Below, piece by piece: positions 1-12,000 of a DNA stretch of 55,395 bases. Origin of the DNA: Rikenellaceae bacterium. Lineage in GTDB: Bacteria > Bacteroidota > Bacteroidia > Bacteroidales > Rikenellaceae. How positions within the stretch are numbered: position 1 is the stretch's first letter; every line of letters begins with the position of its first letter. The notes below the pieces were generated by a model. The model did no database searches and was not told where the DNA came from. It saw only the letters and a list, made by a program, of their open reading frames with translations. The position numbers and the translations under genes were made by a program. Location: positions 1 to 55,395 of the forward strand of contig SUZO01000012.1 of assembly GCA_015059805.1 (NCBI GenBank), in the 5' to 3' direction.

Positions 1-348
1 GAGTTGGTAAACTTGACTGTTAAAGAGGTAAACGAATTGGCTACCATCCTCAAGGAGGAGTACGGTATTGAGCCAGCTGCTGCAGCTGTTGCAGTTGCTG
101 CTGCACCTGCTGCAGGTGAGGCTGCTGCTGCTGAGAAGACTACTTGGGACGTTATTCTTAAGAGCGCAGGTCAGGCTAAGCTTCAGGTTATCAAGGCTGT
201 TAAGGAGGCTGCTGGTCTCTCTCTTGGTGACGCTAAGGCTCTCGTTGATGCAGCTCCTAAGGCTGTTAAGGAGGGTGTTTCTAAGGAGGAGGCTGAGGCA
301 CTCAAGGCTTCTCTCGAGGAGGCAGGTGCTGAGGTTGAGCTTAAGTAA
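1..348 (+). CDS. rplL: 50S ribosomal protein L7/L12, 5' end outside the window
   Basis: L7/L12 is the multicopy stalk protein of the large ribosomal subunit that recruits and activates translational GTPases. The frame is open from base 1 and reads Glu-Leu-Val-Asn-Leu-Thr, matching about residue 10 onward of Bacteroidales L7/L12. The TTG at base 4 is therefore internal and the true start lies upstream of the window. Seen in order: the end of the N-terminal dimerisation helix, the Ala/Gly-rich hinge (bases about 70-135), and the globular C-terminal domain ending in GAEVELK. The domain order and C-terminus are those of the full family. It precedes rpoB as in the usual rplKAJL-rpoBC cluster. Confidence 0.97.
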   Translation, partial: ELVNLTVKEVNELATILKEEYGIEPAAAAVAVAAAPAAGEAAAAEKTTWDVILKSAGQAKLQVIKAVKEAAGLSLGDAKALVDAAPKAVKEGVSKEEAEALKASLEEAGAEVELK

Positions 349-772
349 TTATTACTTTAGTTTATCCAAACACATCTCAGGTGTAGAGCTTACTACTGCA
401 GTGTAAGCTCTATGCCTTTTCTGGTCTTAAAATCCGTTTTTGCGCAATATAGCGAATTTTAAGCCACACAAATAATAAATCGCCATCTTCGGAGTGCTAA
501 GCTGTGCCGAGGTTGGAGATAAGGGGTTCAACAAAAATCCATGACCTTGATAGCGCGAAGAGACAGCTCGCGGCAGGGGGTGAAGGAGAGCTTTCACTTC
601 TTGAGGCGAAAGATAGTTCGGCTATGAGGGTAATGGCAAACGGTTGGCTCCTACGGATGCTCTCATTGGTGCTATGCGCCACTATTGAGGGCATTAGCGG
701 TGTGAAAAAGAACCGTATTAAGGGTAGTTTTTTCCCTTTAGAGTACTCACAAAAAACAACCGGATTTATTTT
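349..772 (+). promoter_or_regulatory. rplL-rpoB intergenic leader with several RNA hairpins
   Basis: This 424-nt gap is long for an rplL-rpoB junction and holds no convincing gene. Seen: a perfect 10-bp inverted repeat TAGAGCTTAC (384-393) / GTAAGCTCTA (403-412); a hairpin pairing 426-436 with 453-463; a long two-part hairpin pairing 657-667 with 684-694 and 668-672 with 676-680 around a 3-nt loop; and a weak stem 720-724/734-738. The segment 500-700 is purine-rich and more GC-rich than its flanks. In E. coli an attenuator and an RNase III site lie between rplL and rpoB, lowering rpoBC expression relative to ribosomal protein genes. A similar role is inferred here, with the hairpin at 381-415 as the best partial terminator. 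Confidence 0.55.
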
Positions 773-3700
773 ATGTCCACAAAAGCACAAAATCGTATCA
801 GCTTCTCCACGGTCAAGAATCGTGTGCCTTACCCAGACCTGTTGGAGATTCAGCTTAAGTCATTTAGAGACTTCTTCCAGATGGACTCTACCGCTGAGCA
901 GCGTAAGAGTGAGGGTCTGTACAGAGTCTTTCAGGAGAATTTCCCTATTACCGATACTCGCAACAACTTTGTGTTGGAGTTTCTTGATTACTACATTGAT
1001 CCACCACGTTACACCATTGAGGAGTGTTTAGAGCGCGGACTTACATACAATGTTCCGCTCAAGGCTAAGCTTCGCCTCTCATGTAACGACAATGAGCATG
1101 AGGATTTCAAGGTAGTTGTTCAGGATGTCTATTTCGGTAACATCCCTTATATGACGGAGCGAGGCACCTTCGTCATCAATGGCGCTGAGCGCGTAATTGT
1201 ATCGCAGCTCCACCGTTCTCCAGGCGTATTCTTTGGTCAGAGCCTCCACACTAATGGTACTAAGCTCTACTCAGCACGTATTATCCCATTCAAGGGTTCG
1301 TGGATTGAGTTTGCTACTGACATCAACAATGTCATGTACGCATATATCGACCGTAAGAAGAAGCTCCCTGTAACAACACTTCTTCGTGCTATCGGTTATG
1401 AGACCGATCAGCAGATTCTCAATATCTTTGACCTTGCAGATGAGGTTAAAGTTACCAAGACCAACCTCAAGAAGGCTGTAGGTCGTAAGCTCGCTGCACG
1501 TATTCTCTCTACTCGTTTTGAGGACTTCGTTGATGAGGATACTGGTGAGGTAGTATCTATTGAGCGCTACGATGTTATCGTAGACCGTGAGACCGTGCTT
1601 GAGGAGGATCATATTGATGCTATTCTTGAGAGTGGTGTTAAGACCATTATCCTGCATAAGGAGAATGCCTCTGGCATCGACTTCTCAATTATCTATAACA
1701 CACTTCAGAAAGACGCATGTAACTCTGAGGTAGATGCTGTACGCTACATCTACCGTCAGCTGCGTGCTTCTGAGGCTCCAGATGATGCTACGGCTCGTGA
1801 TGTTATTGACAAGCTCTTCTTCTCCGACAAGCGCTATGACCTTGGTAATGTAGGTCGTTTCCGCATCAATAAGAAGCTTGAGCTCGGCATTGACCCATCA
1901 ATCCGTACACTTACTCGCGAGGATATTATCGCGATTATTAAGTATCTGATTCAGCTTATCAATTCACACGCTGAGCTTGATGATATTGACCACCTCTCTA
2001 ACCGTCGTGTTCGTACCGTAGGTGAGCAGCTGTCTAACCAGTTCTCTATCGGCTTTGTGCGTATGGCTCGTACCATTCGTGAGCGTATGAATGTGCGTGA
2101 TAATGAGGTCTTTACACCAGTTGATTTGATTAACGCAAAGACTCTGTCAAGTGTTATCAACTCCTTCTTTGGTACTTCACAGCTCTCGCAGTTCATGGAT
2201 CAGATTAACCCACTTGCTGAGGTTACTCACAAGCGTCGTCTGTCGGCTCTCGGTCCTGGTGGTCTTTCTCGTGACCGCGCAGGCTTTGAGGTGCGAGACG
2301 TACACTATACACACTACGGTCGACTTTGTCCTATTGAGTCTCCTGAGGGTCCAAATATCGGACTTATCTCATCTCTTTGCGTATATGCGAAGATTTCAGA
2401 TATGGGATTCATTGAGACTCCATACCGCAGTGTAGAGAATGGCGTTGTAGACCTTGACAACTCCCATATCCGCTACTACTCTGCAGAAGAGGAGGAGGGT
2501 AAGATTGTTGCACAGTCTAATGAGCCACTTACTGACGATGGTCACTTTGTAAATCACGACCGTATTAAGGCTCGTGAGGGTGCAGACTTCCCAGTTGTAC
2601 ACGACACAGATGTACACCTTATGGACGTTGCACCAAACCAGGTTGCCTCTATCGCTGCGAGCCTTATTCCGTTCCTTGAGCATGACGATGCTAACCGTGC
2701 GCTGATGGGCTCTAACATGATGCGCCAGGCAGTGCCACTTGTAAACTGCGAGGCTCCTATCGTAGGTACTGGTATTGAGAAGGATATGATCTCTGATAGC
2801 CGCATACAGATTGTCGCTCGCGGCAATGGTGAGGTTGTCTTTGCCGATGCAACACGTATTGACATCCGCTACGACCGCACTGAGGAGCAGGAGATTTGTA
2901 CCTTTGAGCCAGAGATTACCTCATATACTCTGCCACGCTACCGTCGTACAAACCAGAACACCTCTGTAACACTTCGTCCACTCGTTCTTACTGGTGACCG
3001 CGTTGTAGAGGGTCAGATTCTTACTGAGGGTTACTCTACTCAGAATGGTGAGCTTGCTCTTGGTCGTAACCTTAAGGTTGCATTCATGCCTTGGAAGGGT
3101 TACAACTTCGAGGATGCGATTGTTATCTCTGAGCGTATCCAGCGTGAGGATTTGTTCACATCAGTACACGTAGACGAGTATATCCTTGAGGTGCGCGATA
3201 CTAAGCGCGGTAAGGAGGAACTGACATCAGATATTCCAAACGTTAGCGAGGATGCAACTCGTGACCTTGACGCAAACGGTATTATCCGCATCGGTGCAAA
3301 TGTTAAGCCAGGCGATATCCTTATCGGTAAGATTACCCCTAAGGGTGAGAGCGACCCATCTCCAGAGGAGAAGCTCCTTCGCGCTATCTTTGGTGACAAG
3401 GCTGGCGATGTTAAGGATGCATCACTTAAGGCTCAGCCTTCACTCCACGGCGTTGTTATCGACACTAAGCTCTATAGCCGTGCAGGTACAGTAGATAAGA
3501 AGAACCGTAACGCTGAGCGCGAGGCTCTTGCAAAGATTGACGAGAAGCACCGCGAGCAGGTTCTTGCCCTTACAGCTGTATTGGTAGATAAGCTGTGGAA
3601 GGTTCTGAAGGATAAGACCACAGTCGGCATCTCAGACTACTTCGGCGTTGAGCTGTATGCTCCAGGAGCTAAGTTTACTCAGAAGATGCTTGATGACATC

Positions 3701-4630
3701 TCTCGCAAGACTATTGACGAGAAGAGCAAACTTGAGACTGGTTACCTAAACCTCGGCTCTTGCAACTGGACTGACGATGCTCATACTAACGAGCTTGTTG
3801 AGCGTATTATCAACAACTATATCGTTGAGTTTAAGAAGATTGACGCCGCTATTAAGCGTGAGAAGATCAACCTTACAAATGGTGATGAGCTTCCACAGGC
3901 AGGTGTTATTCAGGTTGCAAAGGTTTACATCGGTAAGAAGCGTAAGCTTAAGGTAGGTGATAAGATGGCGGGTCGTCACGGTAACAAGGGTATTGTTGCT
4001 AAGATTGTCCGCGACGAGGATATGCCATTCCTTGAGGATGGAACTATCGTAGATATCTGTCTTAACCCACTTGGTGTGCCTTCACGAATGAACTTGGGTC
4101 AGATTTACGAGACTGTTCTTGGATGGGCAGGTCGTGAGCTTGGTCTTAAGTTCGCAACACCAATCTTTGACGGTGCATCCCTTGAGCAGATTAACGAGTA
4201 CACCGCCCAGGCAGGTGTTCCACGCAGTGGACGTTGTCACCTCTATGATGGTGGTACAGGTGAGCGCTTTGACCAGCCAGCAACTGTGGGTGTAATCTAC
4301 ATGCTTAAGCTGGGTCACATGATTGACGATAAGATGCACGCACGTTCTATCGGTCCATACTCACTCATCACCCAGCAGCCACTTGGTGGTAAGGCACAGT
4401 TTGGTGGTCAGCGATTCGGAGAGATGGAGGTTTGGGCACTTGAGGGCTTCGGTGCAGCAAATATCCTCCAGGAGATTCTTACCGTTAAGAGTGATGATGT
4501 AACAGGTCGTGCAAAGACATACGAGGCAATCGTTAAGGGCGATAACCTTCCAAAGCCAGGTATCCCAGAGGCTATGAATGTGCTGCTGCATGAGCTTCGT
4601 GGTCTTGCTCTGTCAGTAAAACTTGAGTAA
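773..4630 (+). CDS. rpoB: DNA-directed RNA polymerase subunit beta
   Basis: Catalytic beta subunit of RNA polymerase, 1285 residues, close to the length expected for Bacteroidota. The rifampicin-binding cluster is intact: QLSQFMD at residues 470-476, [13 protein letters not shown] after it, with the Asp, His, Arg and Ser positions of sensitive enzymes all present. Downstream are the conserved RPIESPEG-like segment (here [12 protein letters not shown]) and, near the C-terminus, [14 protein letters not shown] and the [23 protein letters not shown] motif. ATG at 773 gives the usual N-terminus MSTKAQNR; there is no clear Shine-Dalgarno site, normal for this phylum. rpoC follows after 31 nt, so the two are cotranscribed. 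Nothing is missing or broken. Confidence 0.99.
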   Translation: MSTKAQNRISFSTVKNRVPYPDLLEIQLKSFRDFFQMDSTAEQRKSEGLYRVFQENFPITDTRNNFVLEFLDYYIDPPRYTIEECLERGLTYNVPLKAKLRLSCNDNEHEDFKVVVQDVYFGNIPYMTERGTFVINGAERVIVSQLHRSPGVFFGQSLHTNGTKLYSARIIPFKGSWIEFATDINNVMYAYIDRKKKLPVTTLLRAIGYETDQQILNIFDLADEVKVTKTNLKKAVGRKLAARILSTRFEDFVDEDTGEVVSIERYDVIVDRETVLEEDHIDAILESGVKTIILHKENASGIDFSIIYNTLQKDACNSEVDAVRYIYRQLRASEAPDDATARDVIDKLFFSDKRYDLGNVGRFRINKKLELGIDPSIRTLTREDIIAIIKYLIQLINSHAELDDIDHLSNRRVRTVGEQLSNQFSIGFVRMARTIRERMNVRDNEVFTPVDLINAKTLSSVINSFFGTSQLSQFMDQINPLAEVTHKRRLSALGPGGLSRDRAGFEVRDVHYTHYGRLCPIESPEGPNIGLISSLCVYAKISDMGFIETPYRSVENGVVDLDNSHIRYYSAEEEEGKIVAQSNEPLTDDGHFVNHDRIKAREGADFPVVHDTDVHLMDVAPNQVASIAASLIPFLEHDDANRALMGSNMMRQAVPLVNCEAPIVGTGIEKDMISDSRIQIVARGNGEVVFADATRIDIRYDRTEEQEICTFEPEITSYTLPRYRRTNQNTSVTLRPLVLTGDRVVEGQILTEGYSTQNGELALGRNLKVAFMPWKGYNFEDAIVISERIQREDLFTSVHVDEYILEVRDTKRGKEELTSDIPNVSEDATRDLDANGIIRIGANVKPGDILIGKITPKGESDPSPEEKLLRAIFGDKAGDVKDASLKAQPSLHGVVIDTKLYSRAGTVDKKNRNAEREALAKIDEKHREQVLALTAVLVDKLWKVLKDKTTVGISDYFGVELYAPGAKFTQKMLDDISRKTIDEKSKLETGYLNLGSCNWTDDAHTNELVERIINNYIVEFKKIDAAIKREKINLTNGDELPQAGVIQVAKVYIGKKRKLKVGDKMAGRHGNKGIVAKIVRDEDMPFLEDGTIVDICLNPLGVPSRMNLGQIYETVLGWAGRELGLKFATPIFDGASLEQINEYTAQAGVPRSGRCHLYDGGTGERFDQPATVGVIYMLKLGHMIDDKMHARSIGPYSLITQQPLGGKAQFGGQRFGEMEVWALEGFGAANILQEILTVKSDDVTGRAKTYEAIVKGDNLPKPGIPEAMNVLLHELRGLALSVKLE

Positions 4631-4661
4631 TAATAAGTAGGTATAAATAAAAGTAACAAAT

Positions 4662-7600
4662 ATGGCAAGCAATAAAGATAATACAACCGGTTACAGCCGC
4701 ATTTCGATTAGCCTCGCCTCACCTGAGGAGATTCTGGCACAGTCGAGCGGTGAGGTGCTCAAGCCTGAGACTATCAACTATCGTACCTACAAGCCGGAGC
4801 GTGACGGACTGTTCTGCGAGCGCATCTTTGGTCCAGTAAAGGACTATGAGTGTAACTGCGGAAAGTATAAGCGTATTCGTTATAAGGGTATTGTCTGCGA
4901 CCGATGCGGTGTAGAGGTTACCGAGAAAAAGGTACGCCGTGAGCGCATGGGTCACATCTCCCTTGTAGTCCCTGTAGTACACATCTGGTACTTCAAGTCG
5001 CTCCCTTCAAAGATTGGTTACCTGCTCGGTATCCCATCAAAGAAGTTGGAGGGCATTATCTACTACGAGCGTTATGTAGTTATCAACGCTGGTGCAGCTG
5101 AGAAGCAGGGTATTGCTAAATACCAGACTCTTGCAGAGAAGGAGTATCTTGATGTTCTTGAGGCTCTTCCAGCAGGTAATCAGAACCTCCCAGACGGCGA
5201 TCCAGATAAGTTTGTTGCAATGATGGGTGCTGAGGCAATCAAGATTTTGCTTCAGGAGGTAGACCTTGACAAGATGTCATACGAGCTTCGTGACCGCGCA
5301 TCTCGTGAGACTTCACAGCAGCGTAAGAGCGAGAGCCTTAAGCAGCTTAATGTCATTGAGTCTTTCCGCGCATCACAGGGTAAGAACCGCCCAGAGTGGA
5401 TGGTGCTGGATGTTATTCCAGTAATTCCACCTGAGCTTCGTCCACTCGTGCCACTGGATGGTGGTCGTTTTGCAACTTCAGACCTTAACGACCTCTATCG
5501 TCGTGTAATTATCCGTAATAACCGTCTTAAGCGACTCATTGAGATTAAGGCTCCAGAGGTTATCCTTCGCAACGAGAAGCGTATGCTTCAGGAGGCTGTA
5601 GACTCACTGTTTGATAACTCACGTAAGAGCAACGCAGTAAAGAACGAGAGCAACCGCCCACTTAAGTCACTTTCAGACTCTCTGAAGGGTAAGCAGGGTC
5701 GTTTCCGTCAGAACTTGCTCGGTAAGCGTGTAGACTACTCAGCTCGTTCAGTTATCGTCGTAGGTCCAGAGTTGAGAATGCACGAGATGGGTATTCCAAA
5801 GGATATGGCAGCAGAGCTCTACAAGCCATTTATCATCCGTAAGCTCATTGAGCGCGGTATTGTAAAGACTGTCAAGAGCGCTAAGAAGATTATTGACCGC
5901 AAGGATCCAGTAATCTGGGGCATCCTTGAGAATGTTATCAAGGGTCACCCAGTGCTAATGAACCGAGCTCCAACCCTTCACCGTCTTGGTATTCAGGCAT
6001 TCCAACCTAAGCTTATCGAGGGTAAGGCAATCCAGCTCCACCCACTCTCATGTACAGCGTTCAACGCGGACTTTGATGGTGACCAGATGGCTGTTCACTT
6101 GCCACTTGGCAACGCTGCAATTCTGGAGGCACAGCTGCTGATGCTCGGCTCACATAACGTCCTCAATCCAGCTAACGGTGCACCTATTACCGTACCTTCA
6201 CAGGATATGGTACTTGGTCTGTACTACATTACTAAGCCTCGCAAGGGCGTTAAGGGTTCTGGACTTAAGTTCTATGGTCCTGAGGAGGCGATTATCGCAT
6301 ATAACGAGGGTCGTGTAGATATCCACGCTGAGGTTAAGTGCCGCGTGCGCGACCTTGATGAGAATGGTCAGCCAGTTATTAAGCTTGTAGATACTACTGT
6401 AGGTCGTATCCTTGTAAATCAGGTAGTTCCTGAGGAGGTTGGCTATGTAAACGAGCTTCTGACTAAGAAGTCACTGCGTGATATTATCTCTGTAGTGATG
6501 AAGAAGGCTGGTGCTGATAAGGTGGCTAAGTTCCTTGATGATATTAAGAACATGGGTTACCAGATGGCATTCCGTGGTGGTCTGTCATTTAACCTTGACG
6601 CCGTAATTATCCCAGAGGCTAAGGAGCAGCTTGTTGCAGAGGGTTACCAGAAGGCTGAGGCGATTATGGACGACTATAGCATGGGTCTTATCACCAATAA
6701 CGAGCGTTATAATCAGATTATTGACGTTTGGACCAATGTAAACAACCGTCTCTCAGCGCAGGTGGTTAAGACACTGACAAACGATGATGATGGTTTCAAC
6801 CCAGTATATATGATGCTTGATTCAGGAGCGCGTGGTTCACGTGAGCAGATTCGTCAGCTCTCTGGTATGCGTGGTCTGATGGCAAAACCACAGAAGTCAG
6901 GTGTTGAGGGTGGTCAGCAGGTTATCGAGAACCCAATCCTCTCTAACTTTAAGGAGGGTCTGTCAGTGCTTGAGTACTTTATCTCTACTCACGGTGCGCG
7001 TAAGGGTCTTGCGGATACCGCTCTTAAGACTGCCGATGCAGGTTACCTTACCCGTCGTCTTGTAGACGTTGCTCAGGATGTTATTATCACTGAGGAGGAT
7101 TGCGGTACATTGCGTGGTCTTAATGCAATAGCAATTAAGCGTAACGATGACGTTGTTCAGACACTCTACGACCGTATCCTTGGTCGTACAGCTCTTAACG
7201 ATGTTGTAAATCCACTCACTAACGAGGTACTTTGCCGTGCTGGTGAGGAGATTACAGAGGATATTGCAGCAGCTATTGATAAGTCACCTATTGAGTCAGT
7301 AGATATTCGCTCGGTGCTCACTTGTGCTTCTCGCCATGGCGTTTGTGCTAAGTGTTATGGACGAAATCTTGCTACTGCACGCATGGTACAGAAGGGTGAG
7401 GTTGTTGGTGTTATCGCTGCACAGAGTATCGGTGAGCCAGGTACACAGCTTACACTTCGTACATTCCACGTCGGTGGTGTTGCAGGTGGCTCTACTATTG
7501 AGACCAATGTTGTGTCAAAGTATGAGGGTCGCCTTGAGATTGATGAGCTTCGTACTGTTAAGGGTAAGAACTCTCAGGGTGAGGCTATTAACATCGTTAT

Positions 7601-8921
7601 CTCTCGTCAGTCAGAGTTCCGCATCGTTGATCCTAAGACAGGCATTACACTCTACACTCACGCACTTCCATACGGTGCAACCATCTTTATGGAGCATGAT
7701 GCTGAGGTTAAGAAGGGAGACCTTATCTGTGAGTGGGATCCATATAATGCAGTTGTTATTGCTGAGCACGATGGTAAGGCTGTCTATGAGGGTCTTAAGG
7801 AGGGTGTTACCTACCGTGACGAGCGCGATGAGCAGACAGGTATGTCTGAGCGCGTAGTTATTGAGTCTCGTGACCGTCGTACTGTTACTCCATCAATTAA
7901 GATTGTGAGCAAGGAGGGCGAGGAGCTTCGCTCATACAACCTCCCAGTATCTGCCCACATCGCTGTTAAGGATAATGGTAAGATTCATGTCGGAGATATC
8001 CTGTTCAAGATTCCACGTGTAGTTGGTAAGAGTGGTGGTGATATCACCGGAGGTCTTCCACGAGTAACTGAGCTCTTTGAGGCTCGTAACCCATCTAACC
8101 CAGCTATCGTATCGGAGATTGATGGTGAGGTATCATTCGGTAAGATTAAGCGTGGTAATCGTGAGATTATCATCACCTCTAAGTCTGGTGAAATCTGCCG
8201 TTACCTTGTGCCACTGTCACGACAGATTATCGTACAGGAGAACGACTTTGTTCGTGCAGGTATGCCACTGTCGGATGGCGCTATCACTCCAAGCGATATT
8301 CTTCGTATCCTCGGTCCTACCAAGGTTCAGGAGTATATCGTAAACGAGGTTCAGGAGGTTTACCGTATGCAGGGTGTGAAGATTAACGATAAGCACTTTG
8401 AGGTAATTGTCCGCCAGATGATGAACAAGGTTCAGATTGAGGATCCAGGAGATTCACGCTTCTTCGAGAACCAGATTGTTGATAAGTGGGAGTTTATGGA
8501 TGTAAATGACGAGCTTTACGATAAGGTTGTTGTTACCGATGCAGGTGATTCGCAGAATGTCTACGCAGGTCAGATTATCTCAATGCGTAAGCTGCGCGAC
8601 GAGAACTCTTCTCTCAAGCGCCGCGATATGAAACTTGTACAGACACGTCCAATCGTTGCTGCAACGTCTAATCAGGTGCTTCAGGGTATCACCCGCGCAG
8701 CACTGCAGACAACCAGCTTCATCTCTGCAGCATCGTTCCAGGAGACTACTAAGGTGCTCAACGAGGCAGCTATCCAGGCTAAGACCGACCACCTTGTAAA
8801 TCTTAAGGAGAACGTTATCTGTGGTGGACGTATCCCTGGCGGTACTGGTCTACGTGAGTATGACGACATCATCGTTGGTCTTAGAGCCGACGTTGAGGGC
8901 ATCCTTACTGCTGAGAACTAA
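4662..8921 (+). CDS. rpoC: DNA-directed RNA polymerase subunit beta'
   Basis: Beta' subunit of RNA polymerase, 1419 residues. The N-terminal zinc ribbon is visible as [13 protein letters not shown] followed by CDRCGVEV. The catalytic magnesium motif NADFDGDQ lies at residues 468-475, with Asp470, Asp472 and Asp474 as metal ligands. The second zinc site ([16 protein letters not shown]) and the trigger-loop/bridge-helix region ([18 protein letters not shown]) are intact. It ends the rpl-rpo transcription unit: a strong terminator begins 19 nt after the stop codon. No unusual insertion or truncation was noticed. Confidence 0.99.
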   Translation: MASNKDNTTGYSRISISLASPEEILAQSSGEVLKPETINYRTYKPERDGLFCERIFGPVKDYECNCGKYKRIRYKGIVCDRCGVEVTEKKVRRERMGHISLVVPVVHIWYFKSLPSKIGYLLGIPSKKLEGIIYYERYVVINAGAAEKQGIAKYQTLAEKEYLDVLEALPAGNQNLPDGDPDKFVAMMGAEAIKILLQEVDLDKMSYELRDRASRETSQQRKSESLKQLNVIESFRASQGKNRPEWMVLDVIPVIPPELRPLVPLDGGRFATSDLNDLYRRVIIRNNRLKRLIEIKAPEVILRNEKRMLQEAVDSLFDNSRKSNAVKNESNRPLKSLSDSLKGKQGRFRQNLLGKRVDYSARSVIVVGPELRMHEMGIPKDMAAELYKPFIIRKLIERGIVKTVKSAKKIIDRKDPVIWGILENVIKGHPVLMNRAPTLHRLGIQAFQPKLIEGKAIQLHPLSCTAFNADFDGDQMAVHLPLGNAAILEAQLLMLGSHNVLNPANGAPITVPSQDMVLGLYYITKPRKGVKGSGLKFYGPEEAIIAYNEGRVDIHAEVKCRVRDLDENGQPVIKLVDTTVGRILVNQVVPEEVGYVNELLTKKSLRDIISVVMKKAGADKVAKFLDDIKNMGYQMAFRGGLSFNLDAVIIPEAKEQLVAEGYQKAEAIMDDYSMGLITNNERYNQIIDVWTNVNNRLSAQVVKTLTNDDDGFNPVYMMLDSGARGSREQIRQLSGMRGLMAKPQKSGVEGGQQVIENPILSNFKEGLSVLEYFISTHGARKGLADTALKTADAGYLTRRLVDVAQDVIITEEDCGTLRGLNAIAIKRNDDVVQTLYDRILGRTALNDVVNPLTNEVLCRAGEEITEDIAAAIDKSPIESVDIRSVLTCASRHGVCAKCYGRNLATARMVQKGEVVGVIAAQSIGEPGTQLTLRTFHVGGVAGGSTIETNVVSKYEGRLEIDELRTVKGKNSQGEAINIVISRQSEFRIVDPKTGITLYTHALPYGATIFMEHDAEVKKGDLICEWDPYNAVVIAEHDGKAVYEGLKEGVTYRDERDEQTGMSERVVIESRDRRTVTPSIKIVSKEGEELRSYNLPVSAHIAVKDNGKIHVGDILFKIPRVVGKSGGDITGGLPRVTELFEARNPSNPAIVSEIDGEVSFGKIKRGNREIIITSKSGEICRYLVPLSRQIIVQENDFVRAGMPLSDGAITPSDILRILGPTKVQEYIVNEVQEVYRMQGVKINDKHFEVIVRQMMNKVQIEDPGDSRFFENQIVDKWEFMDVNDELYDKVVVTDAGDSQNVYAGQIISMRKLRDENSSLKRRDMKLVQTRPIVAATSNQVLQGITRAALQTTSFISAASFQETTKVLNEAAIQAKTDHLVNLKENVICGGRIPGGTGLREYDDIIVGLRADVEGILTAEN

Positions 8922-8940
8922 TCTGAAAATCTATATAAAG

Positions 8941-8971
8941 AGTTGGCAAGTTTTCGCTTGCCAACTTTTTT
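8941..8971 (+). terminator. Rho-independent terminator of rpoBC
   Basis: Perfect 10-bp stem AGTTGGCAAG (8941-8950) / CTTGCCAACT (8957-8966), hexanucleotide loop TTTTCG, then a run of T. It lies 19 nt after the rpoC stop codon and closes the operon before the convergent ileS. Confidence 0.95.
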
Positions 8972-8985
8972 GTGCCTTTGCAAAC

Positions 8986-9016
8986 ACAAAAAAGCGTGTC
9001 CCAAATGGAGCACGCT
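8986..9016 (-). terminator. Terminator of ileS (minus strand)
   Basis: Stem AGCGTG (8993-8998) / CACGCT (9011-9016), with an A-run at 8988-8993 that becomes a U-run on the minus-strand transcript. It sits just past the ileS stop codon and back to back with the rpoC terminator. Confidence 0.8.
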
Positions 9017-9037
9017 CTTGTTATCTACTCTAAGCTG

Positions 9038-12000
9038 TTAGATCTTAGCGATTGCAATCTTTACTGGGGTGTCGTTCACCTCGTTGTACTTCTCAATTGT
9101 AAGACCTGCAGGATTTGCTACGCAAACGACCTCTACCGCGAGGGTCTGCTGGCAGATATACTCTGCAAATTGAGCGACAGCATCGCAAACAAGCTCACAC
9201 TGCTCAACCTCAACGCGAATCTTATCAACAATCTCAAGACCAGACTCCTTGCGGATGTTCTGAATACGATTTACAAGCTCACGAGCGATACCCTCGCGTT
9301 CAAGCTCAGGGGTAACGGTAATATCGAGAGCCACAGTGAGCTTCCCCTCTGAAGCGACTAACCAGCCTGGCATATCCTCTGAGGTAATCTCAAAGTCGGC
9401 AGCGCTAACGACGATAGTCTCACCAGCGATGTCAAGAGTTGTTATTTCGCCACTCTCAACGGCTGCAATCTGAGCCTGATCAAATGTTGCGACAAGTGCC
9501 TGAATAGCCTTCATATACTTGCCATATTTTGGTCCCAAGGTCTTGAAGTTAGGCTTTATGCGCTTAGTGATAATGCCTGCAGTGTCATGTATAAGCTCTA
9601 CAGCCTTAACATTCACCTCGCTTGCTACAAGCGCCTGAACCGCCTTTGTGCGGCGCTCAAGCTCTGCATCAAGCACTGGGATGATAATCTTTGCCAGTGG
9701 CTGACGCACCTTAATATTCACCTTACGGCGCAGGGCAAGCACCATAGATGAGAGTTGCTGCGCTACGGCTGTAGTTTGCTCAAGGTCCGTGTCAATAAGG
9801 CTCTTATCGCACACTGGGAACGATGAGAGGTGTACTGACTGCTCAGCATTGCGACCACTAACGGCGTTAAGGTCGCGGTATATGCGGTCAGAGATAAATG
9901 GAGCAAATGGAGCAGAGAGCTTAGCAACGGTCTCAAGGCAGGTGTAGAGGGTCTGGTAAGCTGCAAGCTTATCCTGTGTTAGACCACCGCCCCAGAAACG
10001 CTTACGATTAAGACGTACGTGCCAGTTACTTAAGTTGTCGCAGACAAATGTCTGGATAGCACGTGCAGCAGGGGTTGGATCGTAGTTATTAAGGCACTCT
10101 GTTACGCGAGCGATGAGTGTATTTAGCTCTGAGAGAATCCAACGGTCCATATCTGGGCGCTGAGCCACAGCAATCTCCGCCTCCTGACCAGTAAAGCCGT
10201 CAATATTTGCGTATAGAGCGAAGAATGAGTAGGTGTTGTAGAGAGTTCCGAAGAACTTACGACGTACCTCATCCACACCATCAGCATCAAACTTAAGGTT
10301 ATCCCAAGGCTGTGAGTTGCTAATCATATACCAACGAGTAGCATCTGCACCATATTTATTTAGGGTCTCAAATGGGTCTACAGCGTTACCAAGGCGCTTA
10401 GACATCTTCATGCCATTCTTGTCAAGCACAAGACCGTTAGAGATAATATTGCGGAAGGCAACCTTGTCAAATAGCATCACAGCAATTGCATGGAGCGTAT
10501 AGAACCAACCACGAGTCTGGTCCACACCCTCGGCAACGAAGTCTGCTGGGAAGACAGTCTCAAAGAGCTCCGCATTCTCAAATGGGTAGTGCAGCTGTGC
10601 GTATGGCATAGCGCCAGAGTCAAACCAAACGTCAATAAGGTCGCTCTCGCGGTGCATAGGCTCGCCCTTTGAAGAGAGTAGCACAATGCGGTCTACGTAT
10701 GGCTTGTGAAGGTCAATACGCTCAGTAGAGTAGTTCTGTTTTGACATATCGCCCACAACAAAATCCTTGTATGGATTCTCGGTCATCACTCCTGCAGCTA
10801 CAGACTTCTCAATCTCGGCAATAAGCTCCTCAATAGAGCCGATGCACTTCATCTCTGAGTGGTCCTCAGTAGCCCATATAGGCAGTGGAGTACCCCAGAA
10901 ACGTGAACGAGAGAGGTTCCAGTCTGCCAGTCCCTCAAGCCACTTGCCAAAGCGACCGCTACCGGTACTCTCTGGCTGCCACTTGATGGTCTTATTGAGC
11001 TCAACCATTCTGTCGCGCAGCTCGGTAACCTTGATAAACCAAGAGTCAAGAGGATAGTAGAGCACTGGCTTATCAGTTCGCCAGCAGTGTGGATATGAGT
11101 GGGTGTGCTTCTCAATCTTGAACGCCTTATTCTCGCCCTTCAGAGCGACACAAATATCTACGTCAAGGGTTGGAGTCTGCTCGTCAGCACTCTCGTCATA
11201 GGCATTCTTAACATAGCGACCAGCCCAATCCTTATATGCCTCAACATCAACATATTTAGCTACAAAGTCGCTATCCATATCCTCAAGGCGGAACAGACGA
11301 CCTGAGCGGTCTACCATAGGGCAGTTCTTACCCGCAGCATCAACAACAAAGAGCGGCGCAATACCTGCAGCCTTAGCTACGCGGTCATCATCAGCACCAA
11401 AGGTAGGGGCGATATGCACGATACCAGTACCGTCAGAGATAGTCACATAGTCACCAAGAATTACTCGGAACGCATCGCCATACTGCTCCATTGGCTTCAC
11501 CCAACCGATAAGCTGCTCGTAACGAATGCCCTCAAGTTCTGTACCCTTATAGTGCTCGTCAGTGACGGTATACTTGCCCTCCATCTTCTTACCAAAGAGG
11601 GTCGGAACAAGGTCTGCAGCCATGATGATGGTCTGAGGAGCCTCGGTATATGGATTAAGGCACTTAACCTTTACATAGTCAATATTAGGACCAACGCAAA
11701 GAGCAGTATTTGATGGCAGAGTCCATGGAGTTGTTGTCCAAGCAAGGAAGAAGAGCTCTCCCTCAACATCTGCAAATAGATGCTCGCTCTTCTCATTGCG
11801 CACAATGCGGAACTGCGCAGTACAAGTTGTATCCTTTACATCACGGTAGCAACCTGGCTGGTTAAGCTCGTGGGTAGAGAGTCCCGTTCCTGCAGCTGGC
11901 GAGTATGGCTGGATTGTGTAACCCTTGTAGAGCAAACCCTTGTCAAACAGGCGCTTAAGCAGATACCAAAGAGTCTCAATATACTTGTTGTCATAGGTGA

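Noticed and set aside
4..348. TTG at base 4 as the start of L7/L12
   Set aside because: The reading frame is open to base 1 and the preceding residues match the known N-terminal region, so the gene simply runs out of the window.
504..1031. Open frame of 175 codons in the rplL-rpoB gap and across the start of rpoB
   Set aside because: No recognisable protein features, overlaps rpoB in another frame, and the gap is better explained by RNA hairpins. The antisense frame 497-790 was rejected for the same reasons.
8972..9352. 126-codon frame antisense to the ileS end
   Set aside because: It begins inside the rpoC terminator and is a shadow of a conserved gene.
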